In this document: piece by piece, positions 26,020-35,429 of the stretch
Layout: each line of letters opens with the position of its first letter
Position numbering within the stretch: the first letter of the stretch is position 1
NCBI RefSeq assembly: GCF_900110185.1
Contig: NZ_FOCT01000010.1
Span: forward strand, 62,001 to 126,000
Direction of reading: 5' to 3'
Source of the DNA: Nitrosospira multiformis
GTDB taxonomy: Bacteria > Pseudomonadota > Gammaproteobacteria > Burkholderiales > Nitrosomonadaceae
Length of the DNA: 64,000 nt
Notes under the pieces: model-generated
The model's input: the letters and a program-made list of their open reading frames with translations, nothing else
Databases searched by the model: none
Told to the model about the DNA's origin: nothing
Made by a program: the position numbers and the translations under genes

Positions 26020-27260
26020 ACATCAACCGTTGGGCCATCGAATTTACCGGAAGCATCCACGGTTAGCCTGCTCACAGCAGAATCCACCTGAACGCGCGCC
26101 AAATATGTTCCGGAAGGTACTGAACCGTTCGGAAAAACGGTGGCGAAAGTGAATGTGTCCGTCTCGCCAGGATGGGGATCGGCTGATAAGGTGAAAGCTT
26201 GCGGCCCGTCCTGCTGATTCAGCACGAGGGACACCTGCTGTTTAGGCCCGGCCGGTGGCCAGATTGCACATGTCAAACGCCCGGGAGTTGCGGATGTAAG
26301 ATTTAAAATAGCGGGCAGGATCACAAAAACCATGATGTTGGATTGCGAAATGATGGGGGATGAAGGCACGGGAGGCGTTGCGGTTTGCACCAGTTGAACT
26401 GTATTGACTCCTGGCCTCAGACCTGCCGGCAGCGTAACTTGAATGCTGTCGGAAGTCGACGACGGCTCGATTGTCCCGGGAAGGGGATCGCTCTTTCCCG
26501 GGGTCATAAGCACCACGGAATTCGCCGTGCCCAGCCCTTTACCCCGCAGCGCGATCGATAGGGGCGCGGGTGGCGAAGGCACCACAGACTGCGGCTCGAC
26601 GAAATCGATGAGCATAAGGCTGAATGGAGATACTTCAACGTTCCATTTCAGCACTGGCAGTGCCGGGGCGGGCGGGGGCTCATCGGTCTCGATCAGCACA
26701 ACGGTCGCCATATATGCCGTAGAGAGCACAAAATTCGCCTTGGGAAAAGCAACCCAAAGCTTGTTCATATCGTCCAGGGAAAAATTGAGCGGCGTTATCC
26801 GCACAAGGTCGATTTGCTCGGACAAATTGGAATCCAGATACAGCACATTGTTGTTAGAAGCATCCGTCATCTGCTCAACAATCTGAATGTCTGAACGCTG
26901 CAGCACGGGTTCGGCGTGGAGCCCGCGCGCGACTGCTCCCAGCAGCCGCTGGTGTTCCAGCGTGGAATCCTTGCCATAAAAGCTGAACAAATAATGAAGG
27001 TCCAGCGCCACTTGCGGGCGGCGGACGAGCGAACCATCATCGCGCCGTGTCGGCAGGTCCGCGTTCCGCCAGGCTGTGTTGGGAGTGACTTGATAGAGAA
27101 AAATATTTACGCGAGGCGGCGTTTCGGAGCCCTGCAACGACGAGTCATCCGGCCGAAGCGTACTTACTTGCGGACCGTTTACACGTGCACCATCGAGGCT
27201 CGCTGTCACCACATTCACCAGCGTTTGCGTGACGGTTGCTATTGCCAGGGCATTGCTCAT
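26016..27260 (-). CDS. Tail terminator/cap protein (Pvc16 N-terminal domain, DUF4255)
   Basis: 414 residues. The first about 190 residues (ALAIATVTQTLVNVV, PPRVNIFLYQVTPNTAWRN, QVALDLHYLFSFYG, HQRLLGAVARGLH) match the Pvc16/Afp16 N-terminal domain, which caps the tube and sheath and ends tail growth. The C-terminal part is beta-rich with Ig-like, Pro- and Ser-rich strands (IIQ-like SPIISQSNIMVFVI, GTYLARVQVD), as in larger cap proteins of environmental eCIS. It is followed by the overlapping ATPase gene, the order known in Afp/PVC (cap and ATPase adjacent). Confidence 0.86.
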   Translation of the reverse strand: MSNALAIATVTQTLVNVVTASLDGARVNGPQVSTLRPDDSSLQGSETPPRVNIFLYQVTPNTAWRNADLPTRRDDGSLVRRPQVALDLHYLFSFYGKDSTLEHQRLLGAVARGLHAEPVLQRSDIQIVEQMTDASNNNVLYLDSNLSEQIDLVRITPLNFSLDDMNKLWVAFPKANFVLSTAYMATVVLIETDEPPPAPALPVLKWNVEVSPFSLMLIDFVEPQSVVPSPPAPLSIALRGKGLGTANSVVLMTPGKSDPLPGTIEPSSTSDSIQVTLPAGLRPGVNTVQLVQTATPPVPSSPIISQSNIMVFVILPAILNLTSATPGRLTCAIWPPAGPKQQVSLVLNQQDGPQAFTLSADPHPGETDTFTFATVFPNGSVPSGTYLARVQVDSAVSRLTVDASGKFDGPTVDV

Positions 27261-27304
27261 TCAATATCCTTGCTGACTGCCATCTAATCCCTATGCTGTG
27301 CTCG

Positions 27305-30300
27305 TTACTGTGGCTGGTCTGATTTGTGATAGTTGAAAAACCGCCAACTATTCAGCTGACGGAAAACAGTGTTATTGTCAAAATTTGTAATGTCACTCCG
27401 ATTACTCTGCTGATCATCCCTACTGAGATTCAAATCAGAAATAAATGATTGTCCTCTAAGCACGTTTCCGGTAACTGCCAGCTCAAAGGCTGCGATAAAC
27501 AAGCTGTCGTTCCTAACCCTAATGACTTCCGGCGTTACCAAATTCTGGAACAGATTGCCTTGTACAACTGCAGCGTGCGAATATAAGATAGCAGTAGGTG
27601 CGACAACCGTAGTTTCTTCAATAGCGCGTCCTCCATTGCGCAGTTCATTTGAGTTCAACAACAAGGAGACATCGGAATCGAGGGAAAGATCAATATTATC
27701 ATCAGGACCAATAGGATCAGGCGGACGAACAGGAGCCAGGAGGAGAATCACTGCCGGGCCTGAAGCCGCGCCATTAGCGGGTAACGCATCAATGCAGTTG
27801 CCTGTAAGATGAAATTGCCGCATGGGTAACGCCGGCAGGGAGTTGACCTTGAGATTAGCCAACGGATAAGCTAATGCGACGCTTAACGCTTCCGTGACGG
27901 GCTTTCCACCGTATCCATTAAAATAAAACCGGATATATCCGATCTGTTTCACATCATCGTTGCCCCGGGTCGCGTTAGCGTTATCGATACCACCGAACCA
28001 GATTCCACCGTCGCAATCGGTAATTAAATTGTCCTGGAATCCGACCTTGCCCGCACCGGAAACTCCTATGACCGCAACAGTTAAGCCCTGCATACGATTA
28101 TCGATAAATTCAGCGTGGTCGAGTACGGCGCGGACCAGGCTTGGGGCTCCGGTGACATCGGATGAAATGGATGGGACTATCATAAACGCACTGAGCATGA
28201 CGGAGGGCGGCGGAATTTCCGGAGATGGAACCTGGATGGGACCAATTGCTTGTGCTGGCAAGTTCAGATTGAAGGCTTTGATAAATGCCGGGTTATTTAT
28301 GAACAATTGGCGGAAGAACAGTTGGGCGCCTGACGCATTTTGTGCCGGCTCAGCCTGCATCTTAGCACCGCCAGCAGCAGTCGCCGGCGCGGCTACATTG
28401 GCCCTTGATCCCCTGGCGGAGGGGCTTGGCTGATTCACACCAGGAGGAGCTTCGGGTCGGGGTTCGGGTCGGATTGGAACTCGTGCCGGACCGATGAAGC
28501 GGCTTTTCCGCACGCTCAGGCTTCTGCAGCTGGCGCTTGCGAAAATCGCAGCAGCATAATTGCTGACCTCACTGAGGGGTATCATCTGAAACTCACAATC
28601 CACTATAGAAACGTCTGTGCAGTCCAACAAGCGCAGACCGATCATCATGTGTGGCTCGACAAGATTTTGAATAATCGCAAGCAGGTCGCCAGCATTATCT
28701 CCCTGGATTGCGACCGCATCCTTCAATCTTACGGCCGGTGACTTGAAACTGATACCGCGCACTGTCACGCCAGTGCTTTGCGTCAATACAACAAGGCCAT
28801 CCAGAAATTTGACCTCGGTATTAGGGGCTGCCTGGATCAAGACACCGCCGTGACAAGCTTCAACTGTTAGACCGTTATGGCGAGAATCGAGCCGTAGCGG
28901 CTGCGTCAGCGAATACGTGCCCGGAGTAAGACAAAGCGCGATGCCTTGCGCATGGTTCGCGAACTTGTCTACAGTGTTTTGCAATGCCATAGGATCTGCC
29001 TGAAGGTCCTCAGGGTGCAACGTAATAGCACAGCAACCCCCAAGTTTGCGCTTGGTAAGCTCAACGAGGTTGTCGAATTTCTCCCGACAGTCCCGCACAA
29101 TGGGAATTAAGCCTTGCGGCGGACTGTCCGGCGGCGAGGTGACATCCCCGGCCCAGTCGATAACAGCAAGCGGACAAACCCATTGCCGCGGGCCGTCAGG
29201 CGGTTGACCATCGGTAAGAAAGCGCTCGGGGTAGACAGCTTGAGGTGTGCCGGGCCGGGCCGCAAATAGCCAATAAGCGCCAACCGGTGCCTGAAGTCCC
29301 TCTGCTAAAGACATTTTTATGGTGACCACGATACCCGTCGTGCTGTTGTTGCTCGTATCGATCAACTCGACCGTTGAGCTTCCGGAAGCACTGAGTTCGA
29401 GCTCAGACTGCCAGACTCGCACGAATAATGGATTCTTGTCGGGAATATATGCAGCCGGCAGGGGCTGATCAAGCTCGATGCTGCGGTCGCTGGGCTGATA
29501 ACCTCTCGCAAGGGTGCGAGTTACACCCGTGGCTTCGGCCACGCAGCGAACAATACTGCGCCCCGCAGCGGTTTCACTCTGGCCGCCGTCAATAATCAAA
29601 GCTGAGCGGAGCACTTCGACTACCTGTCCTGTCCGGGGAATATGAAAGGCATCAACGGGTGATTGACGAAGCAATAAGGTTTTTGAATCGGAAATGTCAG
29701 CACGATAAAGGAAGCTGGCATTGTCGTAGCCCCATAGCAATTTTGGTGCGCCTCCAGCTCCACCCTCAGAAATCTGCACACGGATGAGCTGATTTTCGGG
29801 TTGCAGATAACCCCCCTGTGTAACAGGTTCACAGGGATCAGGTTGAGAAGCTTGCGTTGAAAAGCTGATCTGCAACGACACCTGTGGCAGCAGCCGCATG
29901 GTTTTTGGGTCAAACGTGAGATTGTTATTGCGCCACCACGCTTGCGCCTGGGCAAAAGCGGCGGTGCAATCGCTCGAATCGACTTTCAATCGCTTTACAC
30001 GCTTGATGAGCCTTACTCTCTGGGTCGTGTCTGGCCCCCCGAGTGCAACGTCCTTCAGATCGGTATCCTCTATCGCACTGACTTCCTGCTCGAGTAAATG
30101 CAGGTAAACAAACTCCAGGGTTGCGTCAGTGTTCGGCTCATCGGGCTCTATCCAGTCCGGTTGGTCAAAATAGCTATATGAGGTCTTGAGCCTGTAATCG
30201 GCAGAGGAAAAGACAGCCCGCTGGCCGCCCACATACATCGTCCCCGGGCTGATCAAGAAATCCCTGTTGCGTGCCATCAGGGCATTAAGCGGAGGAGGTG

Positions 30301-30526
30301 GAACCCGGAGCGGCGGGCTGCTCGGAATAAGTGCTTCGATCGCGAATCCATTATCGGGCGTGCCGCACGGACCAACGAAATCGAGCGCGTCCGCGTCGGT
30401 TCGCTGCCCGGCAATTTGCTGAAGAGCGTTGAAGTCCCGGTCCAGGACCACCCTGCCCTGCTGCATGACGACACCCTTGTAGTGCTGGCGTTCGCTATCA
30501 TCGGTTCTGCTTATATCGCTTGCCAT
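27305..30526 (-). CDS. Large eCIS-associated protein with DUF6519 N-terminus and beta-helix
   Basis: 1073 residues. The N-terminus (HYKGVVMQQGRVVLDRDFNALQ) matches DUF6519, a domain seen at the start of large proteins in eCIS loci. Residues about 500-720 and 800-1050 show right-handed beta-helix character: repeated short strands such as GLTVEACHGGVLIQ, GVTVRGISFKSP, DVSIVDCEFQMI, SLSVRKSRFIG, GLTVAVIGVSG and NLITDCDGGIWFGG. Such helices often form fibres or carbohydrate-binding spikes. It could be the receptor-binding or baseplate-decorating protein of the particle, but no direct evidence shows which. A Pro-rich linker lies near residues 675-720. Confidence 0.72.
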   Translation of the reverse strand: MASDISRTDDSERQHYKGVVMQQGRVVLDRDFNALQQIAGQRTDADALDFVGPCGTPDNGFAIEALIPSSPPLRVPPPPLNALMARNRDFLISPGTMYVGGQRAVFSSADYRLKTSYSYFDQPDWIEPDEPNTDATLEFVYLHLLEQEVSAIEDTDLKDVALGGPDTTQRVRLIKRVKRLKVDSSDCTAAFAQAQAWWRNNNLTFDPKTMRLLPQVSLQISFSTQASQPDPCEPVTQGGYLQPENQLIRVQISEGGAGGAPKLLWGYDNASFLYRADISDSKTLLLRQSPVDAFHIPRTGQVVEVLRSALIIDGGQSETAAGRSIVRCVAEATGVTRTLARGYQPSDRSIELDQPLPAAYIPDKNPLFVRVWQSELELSASGSSTVELIDTSNNSTTGIVVTIKMSLAEGLQAPVGAYWLFAARPGTPQAVYPERFLTDGQPPDGPRQWVCPLAVIDWAGDVTSPPDSPPQGLIPIVRDCREKFDNLVELTKRKLGGCCAITLHPEDLQADPMALQNTVDKFANHAQGIALCLTPGTYSLTQPLRLDSRHNGLTVEACHGGVLIQAAPNTEVKFLDGLVVLTQSTGVTVRGISFKSPAVRLKDAVAIQGDNAGDLLAIIQNLVEPHMMIGLRLLDCTDVSIVDCEFQMIPLSEVSNYAAAIFASASCRSLSVRKSRFIGPARVPIRPEPRPEAPPGVNQPSPSARGSRANVAAPATAAGGAKMQAEPAQNASGAQLFFRQLFINNPAFIKAFNLNLPAQAIGPIQVPSPEIPPPSVMLSAFMIVPSISSDVTGAPSLVRAVLDHAEFIDNRMQGLTVAVIGVSGAGKVGFQDNLITDCDGGIWFGGIDNANATRGNDDVKQIGYIRFYFNGYGGKPVTEALSVALAYPLANLKVNSLPALPMRQFHLTGNCIDALPANGAASGPAVILLLAPVRPPDPIGPDDNIDLSLDSDVSLLLNSNELRNGGRAIEETTVVAPTAILYSHAAVVQGNLFQNLVTPEVIRVRNDSLFIAAFELAVTGNVLRGQSFISDLNLSRDDQQSNRSDITNFDNNTVFRQLNSWRFFNYHKSDQPQ

Positions 30527-30594
30527 TTATAAAATCCTCTTCAAGTCGGCCTCAACCTCCGTAACCCCGCATTCAGATTGGAAATTCCTGTTAT

Positions 30595-32796
30595 TCATGT
30601 TACATGTACGATGACTGGCACCAGACCAATGGGCATGAACTCCTGAAACTTGATCAGGAGTCCGCGCTCTTTGATCGCGTTTCGCTCACGGGCAAAAGCA
30701 CCCATCTCCGACCCATCCTGCGATCCCTCGGAAATAGTGTTTTGGATGGCGCTGTTAGTGCCCCGGAGAATCGCCGTGTCGGCAGTCGCGAGAAGCTGGC
30801 AGTAACCAGGGTTTCCGAAATCCGTCGAGGTGAACAGGATCGCCTGCGCGGATATAACCACGCTTTCGTATTTTTCGGGCAGTATGCTTCCTATCGTCCA
30901 AGCCGTGAAACGCACACACCCGTGCTGGGTGTCGTCAACTTTCGCTACGCCCTGGAGGATGCTTTCGCTGACACGGAGCCTGTGAACACTTATACCGCCA
31001 AGCACTGTGCAGCGGGAGAGGCAAACTTCGCCACTATCCAGCGCGATCGCCACATTGTTGGGTTCGGCCGGGGGTGAGAGAGGACTTTGGGGAGGACTGC
31101 TGACACTTTCCGGAAGAGCCTGCAAAATGCTATCGGTGATATCCAGTGTCTGAATCTTTCCGCCACCTCGGGTTCGAATTGGCCCCATGATCGAGCGCTC
31201 TACAGTAAGTGTCTCGACCGAGCCCTCGATCCAGAAGCGGGTGGGAATAAGCTCTCTCCCATCAGCCGAAATTGCGAAGTTACCAGACGGCGGTGAGGAA
31301 TCGAGCATATCGGAGGCACTGCCAGGGTCGAGCGTGCAGCAGGTGATCGTAATGGTAGTAAAACTGCCGCGAATCACGATATCACCCCCGCTGATAAACA
31401 GGCCGTCGAGAACGAGAGAACTACCTGGCGCACCCGAGATAGTCCATTCGGTAATTGTTCCGCCTGAGCCAGCAGGAAGGCGAATGAGCGGGCGCTGTCT
31501 ATTGCCCGCACGAATCGTCAACACTCCAGTCGCCGCAATACTGTCGGCCCCCGTATAAGTCAGAGAGTCAACGAGGGTAAGCGTACCGGTTTGAGGAACG
31601 GCACTGGCAGGCACACTCCCTGGCATTAAGGCAGCGCCCCCCCCTGAGAATGTCATGTGAGGAGCAGGGGTGGGAAGTGCTTTCCGTCTAAGGCGGCGAT
31701 CATATGGACCAGCTCCTATGTCGGAAGAGAATCCGTAGTGGTACCTCACCCACACCTCCTGCGGTGGAGAACTGTTGTATGCAAACCAGCCTCGCTCGGA
31801 CTGAACTCGAACCTGATTGGCCGGTACGATGTCTGTGTCGGATTGCGGAACTGGAGTACTTAAGACCGTGAGGGAGTTTGGGTACAGTTCGATTGCCTTG
31901 GCATCCGGTGACGCTTTTGTATTAGCGTCATACAGTGCCTGACTGATCGGGCCAGGAAGTTGCTCTTCGGCGGGCGAGATCCATCGGTTTCCGTATTGCT
32001 CACTCTTGCGTGAAGCATCGGCAAACAGCGATATGCTTCGGCCGGTGGGATCGAAAGTAAACCAGCCGGCGCAGGTTGGGGGATTCGTGACCGCCACGGG
32101 CGTTGTCGGTGGAAGATCAAAGCTTTTAAGTCTCCACAGAAAGACACCAACGTGTGGAATGTCGTGCCATCCCGTCTTTCCTCGCCCGGGCCGGAAGTCG
32201 GGTGTGTGAAAAAATTCGTCGAAGGCTGAGCCGGTTTTCGACGAACCGTAGTTATTTCGAAGGCTCGCCGTTCCTCCGATTTGGCTCCGCGTGAGGCGGC
32301 CTGCAAGCCCTTCAGCTTGCTGCAGCTTATCAGTGCCGTCGCCTGCCTTTTCAACCCAGCCGATCTGCGGATCCAAACCATGCCGCGTGCGGCCCATTCG
32401 GCGAAAGAATTCCACTACTTTTGCATCCCAACCGGTGACATCGAATGCCAGTTCCTCAAGTAATGCCAATGTTCCCTTGCGGCGGCGATAATAGATTGTC
32501 TTTGCCACATCCAGCCGTTGTGCCCGCGAATCGAGATTTGACACGAGGTTGGTCGCCAGCAGGTCTCCAATGTAGGGAATTACCCAGTCGTCGCAGGTTT
32601 CGATCGATTGATCTTCCCAAGCTCTGTCTATGCTTCTCCTTAGAATGGCAGCTTGTGCACCAATGCGATTGACGAGTTCGCGCAAGGGGCCATTACCGGA
32701 AAACTCATCGCTATCCAGCGAACGGTAGATTGCAGGCAAGAGATTCCAGAGTTTATCCGCATAATAGACGTCGTAATGGTCCAGGTGGCGCGTCAT
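30595..32796 (-). CDS. gpI-like baseplate wedge/tail protein with C-terminal beta-helix
   Basis: 733 residues. Residues about 10-170 (YYADKLWNLLPAIYRSLD, LRELVNRIGAQAAILRRSID, VIPYIGDLLATNL, TIYYRRRKGTLALLEELAFD) are a phage tail protein I (P2 gpI-like) domain that joins the baseplate wedge to fibres. The remainder becomes beta-rich with a parallel-helix-like stretch (SLVLDGLFISGGDIVIRG, TITITCCTLD, ETLTVERSIMGPI, IQTLDITDSILQ, VCLSRCTVLGG). Its start overlaps the preceding gpJ-like gene by four bases. The fusion suggests this protein itself carries a fibre-like part. Confidence 0.8.
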   Translation of the reverse strand: MTRHLDHYDVYYADKLWNLLPAIYRSLDSDEFSGNGPLRELVNRIGAQAAILRRSIDRAWEDQSIETCDDWVIPYIGDLLATNLVSNLDSRAQRLDVAKTIYYRRRKGTLALLEELAFDVTGWDAKVVEFFRRMGRTRHGLDPQIGWVEKAGDGTDKLQQAEGLAGRLTRSQIGGTASLRNNYGSSKTGSAFDEFFHTPDFRPGRGKTGWHDIPHVGVFLWRLKSFDLPPTTPVAVTNPPTCAGWFTFDPTGRSISLFADASRKSEQYGNRWISPAEEQLPGPISQALYDANTKASPDAKAIELYPNSLTVLSTPVPQSDTDIVPANQVRVQSERGWFAYNSSPPQEVWVRYHYGFSSDIGAGPYDRRLRRKALPTPAPHMTFSGGGAALMPGSVPASAVPQTGTLTLVDSLTYTGADSIAATGVLTIRAGNRQRPLIRLPAGSGGTITEWTISGAPGSSLVLDGLFISGGDIVIRGSFTTITITCCTLDPGSASDMLDSSPPSGNFAISADGRELIPTRFWIEGSVETLTVERSIMGPIRTRGGGKIQTLDITDSILQALPESVSSPPQSPLSPPAEPNNVAIALDSGEVCLSRCTVLGGISVHRLRVSESILQGVAKVDDTQHGCVRFTAWTIGSILPEKYESVVISAQAILFTSTDFGNPGYCQLLATADTAILRGTNSAIQNTISEGSQDGSEMGAFARERNAIKERGLLIKFQEFMPIGLVPVIVHVT

Positions 32797-35429
32797 CGAG
32801 CCTCCAGAGAAAGGGTCAATCCCTCATTGGGCAGAATAAAAAATGCGCCCGCGCCCGGATCGTGGCGATGCTCCATACATGTATTGGAATTGGAGGGCCT
32901 GCGGATCCGTTTGCCGGTGGCGGAAGACGAGAAGTTGGATTTGCGAGATGTCTGAAGTGACAAGGTTGTCTGTTGGCGGGCTCGGGCGACTGTAAAGTCC
33001 AGTTGTTTCGGAGATTCAGCAGAAGAGAACTCGAGCCTCTTGACGGCCAACACACCTGGAACAGCAACGCAGGCAGCATAAAGCTGGCTATCGTAGATTG
33101 GCTGGCCGATCTCCAGGACGTTCAGGCCAAGCAGCCCCTTGTCCGGATCGAGCAGGGCGACTCGCACAGCGTCCAATACCGACTTATCGTTACGTCTCGG
33201 ATCGATCACAAGAGAAATCGTGAGGCTTACCTGAACGCCTTTTGCCAATAAAACAGCGGGAAAACGGTTTGGATCGGCTGCCGCCGCTATGGCAACTCGC
33301 GCTGCTTTCACAGCTTCCGCATCATCACCCACCCATACAGTTACACGGGGGCGTTGCTCAAGGAAATCGAATACAAGCCCTGCTTTTGCTCGGGTTACCC
33401 CAAGAGCTTGCGAAGCGATAGCCTCATAGTCATCCGCTGAGACGGCGCGATTGAATGTGAGTACCGATCGCGGCGCCAATCGCCGCAATTTTGCGGGCGG
33501 ATCAGGATCACTGCCTCCACCTACCGCTACCGGATTGCGGATGGATTGAAGCCCCGGTTGGGGTTTTAAAACCACGGTCAGCGTGCCCGGAGCCGGGGTA
33601 TCAGCACCACTGCCGTAACGATATGACGCAACAATATTATTGACACCAGTCGGTAGCCGCGTGCCGAACTCGCCATCGCCAAATATGACGTGCGTTTTGC
33701 CCTGGTCATCTTCATGTGTGATGAATACTTGCGCGTTCGACGGCTGTCCAAAGAAACTTTGAACCTCGGTCCATTCCACATCATTCACCCAGACACGTAC
33801 ACTGCTACTGTAGTTGTCGCCGGATCGCGAATCTTCAGGTTGCAGGTAGGTAACTGGCGAGTTCTGGAGCACAAAATCCTGGCCGGGAATAGCAGCGTTC
33901 CCGCTGCCGAGTACTTCCCTGGTGACGGTCTTGCCGCGCGATACGCTCAAAAGGTTGAAGTAGGCTCGAAGCGGTGGAATCAACAGCGGAACGGGGGAAT
34001 CCAGTACAAGCTTTCCATCCGAATTGATCATGCCACTCGCACCGTTTCCGACCGCGTCTTCGACCAGGACCTTTGTTCCCGCGGGAACGTCCGGAAAAGC
34101 CGCCCCAAAGGAAGGTTCTAGCACAACCGCGCTCCCAGGGGGGACAATAGTTTCATCGACAGTCGGCGGCGGCAATACGATCAGATCTCCTGCCTCTGTC
34201 CACGAGTGCCAAACGAAAAAATTGGCCCGGTCTGCCTGCCTGTCAGTCACTAATTCATCAGGTAGTTTTTCTGCCAACGTCAGGCTCGTATGTGGAATAG
34301 GAATCGCAATATGCTTATCGGGATCTGGTGGCACTGAAGGATCCACATTTGTTCCTACAGGATCAGGTGGGTCATATTTATCAGGATTTGCATACCATAC
34401 AGCTTCAGTCGCGCTCTTTACCGCGAACAACCGGAAATCCGCAGCGGATGCCTGGATTACAATCGGATCATTGCTCTTGAAGCCGCGCACGAGCGATGCG
34501 AGATCGATTGTTCCCGCCTGATTGACATTGCGAATTACCTTTCCATCCGAGGCTGGATACTGCCATACTTGCGTCAATTGGCCGCCCTTATATAGTTGTA
34601 AGTCAGGGACGCTATCCAATGCATCTATTCTTGATTTCCAATTGAGTTCAATGCGGGTAATGGCACCTATGCTCGCATCATTACCAGGTCTGACGGCTGC
34701 CACGTTCGCGACTGCGAATGCAGCCGGTCTGATCTGATTTTTCGGAAGAATCAGTACCATATCGTCTTTTTTTACAGCAGGTGGTGCACCCTTCAGCACT
34801 ATTGTGGTAGTTCCTTCCTGAATCGGCGGTTGGGTCGAATCGTGCACTGGCTGCACGCTCACCGCTCCTGATGATGTTTTCAGGGATGCTGGTGACGTCG
34901 GTTTGATACCTATTGTGGCGTCCGTTTCTAACTCGAACACCTGTGGTTGCTTGCCCGGTCCTGGCTTGCTTTGAACGGCAAATCCAGCAGGCAATGTAAA
35001 TGGCAACGAACTGCTTGCCAGCGCGGCTAAAACACCCTTCGCACCGATCCCGGGACGAGGCCGGTAACCCAGCAGGCGAACCAACCGGTTGACACTTTCA
35101 GGCAAATCGGCCGTCCGTAGATACGCTTGGGTCGCAATCCGCTCGTTGTAGAACGTTAGAATATCGGCCAAGTATGCCCACCACTCGACCGTTTGTACTG
35201 CAAGATCCCCATGGGCGCCCGGGTGCCATATGGGCGGGGTGATGTTATTAACGGTGATTGACAGCTCTATCTCCTCAGCAGATGACTGCAGCAGGGCATG
35301 ACGGAATGACGCGTAGTTGCCCACTCGATACTCGATGATATTCCTTCCTGGTGGGTTGAATATCACACCCGGATGCACGAATGCTCCACAAGGGCAGATC
35401 GAATCGGTAGCGTTTTTACAATCGCTCAT
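32793..35429 (-). CDS. Baseplate assembly protein J-like (Afp11/12-like), second copy
   Basis: 878 residues. QTVEWWAYLADILTFYNERI and the following TADLPESVNRLVRLLGYRP are the family's helical wedge signature, and VIFGDGEFGTRLPTG is the conserved gpJ-type loop. The C-terminus holds the gpJ core (RLAPRSVLTFNRAVSADDYE, PRVTVWVGDDAEAVKAA). Cysteines near the N-terminus (C4, C12, C14) may bind metal. It works with the neighbouring 834-residue paralogue to form the baseplate wedge. Both ends overlap adjacent genes by four bases. Confidence 0.85.
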   Translation of the reverse strand: MSDCKNATDSICPCGAFVHPGVIFNPPGRNIIEYRVGNYASFRHALLQSSAEEIELSITVNNITPPIWHPGAHGDLAVQTVEWWAYLADILTFYNERIATQAYLRTADLPESVNRLVRLLGYRPRPGIGAKGVLAALASSSLPFTLPAGFAVQSKPGPGKQPQVFELETDATIGIKPTSPASLKTSSGAVSVQPVHDSTQPPIQEGTTTIVLKGAPPAVKKDDMVLILPKNQIRPAAFAVANVAAVRPGNDASIGAITRIELNWKSRIDALDSVPDLQLYKGGQLTQVWQYPASDGKVIRNVNQAGTIDLASLVRGFKSNDPIVIQASAADFRLFAVKSATEAVWYANPDKYDPPDPVGTNVDPSVPPDPDKHIAIPIPHTSLTLAEKLPDELVTDRQADRANFFVWHSWTEAGDLIVLPPPTVDETIVPPGSAVVLEPSFGAAFPDVPAGTKVLVEDAVGNGASGMINSDGKLVLDSPVPLLIPPLRAYFNLLSVSRGKTVTREVLGSGNAAIPGQDFVLQNSPVTYLQPEDSRSGDNYSSSVRVWVNDVEWTEVQSFFGQPSNAQVFITHEDDQGKTHVIFGDGEFGTRLPTGVNNIVASYRYGSGADTPAPGTLTVVLKPQPGLQSIRNPVAVGGGSDPDPPAKLRRLAPRSVLTFNRAVSADDYEAIASQALGVTRAKAGLVFDFLEQRPRVTVWVGDDAEAVKAARVAIAAAADPNRFPAVLLAKGVQVSLTISLVIDPRRNDKSVLDAVRVALLDPDKGLLGLNVLEIGQPIYDSQLYAACVAVPGVLAVKRLEFSSAESPKQLDFTVARARQQTTLSLQTSRKSNFSSSATGKRIRRPSNSNTCMEHRHDPGAGAFFILPNEGLTLSLEAR

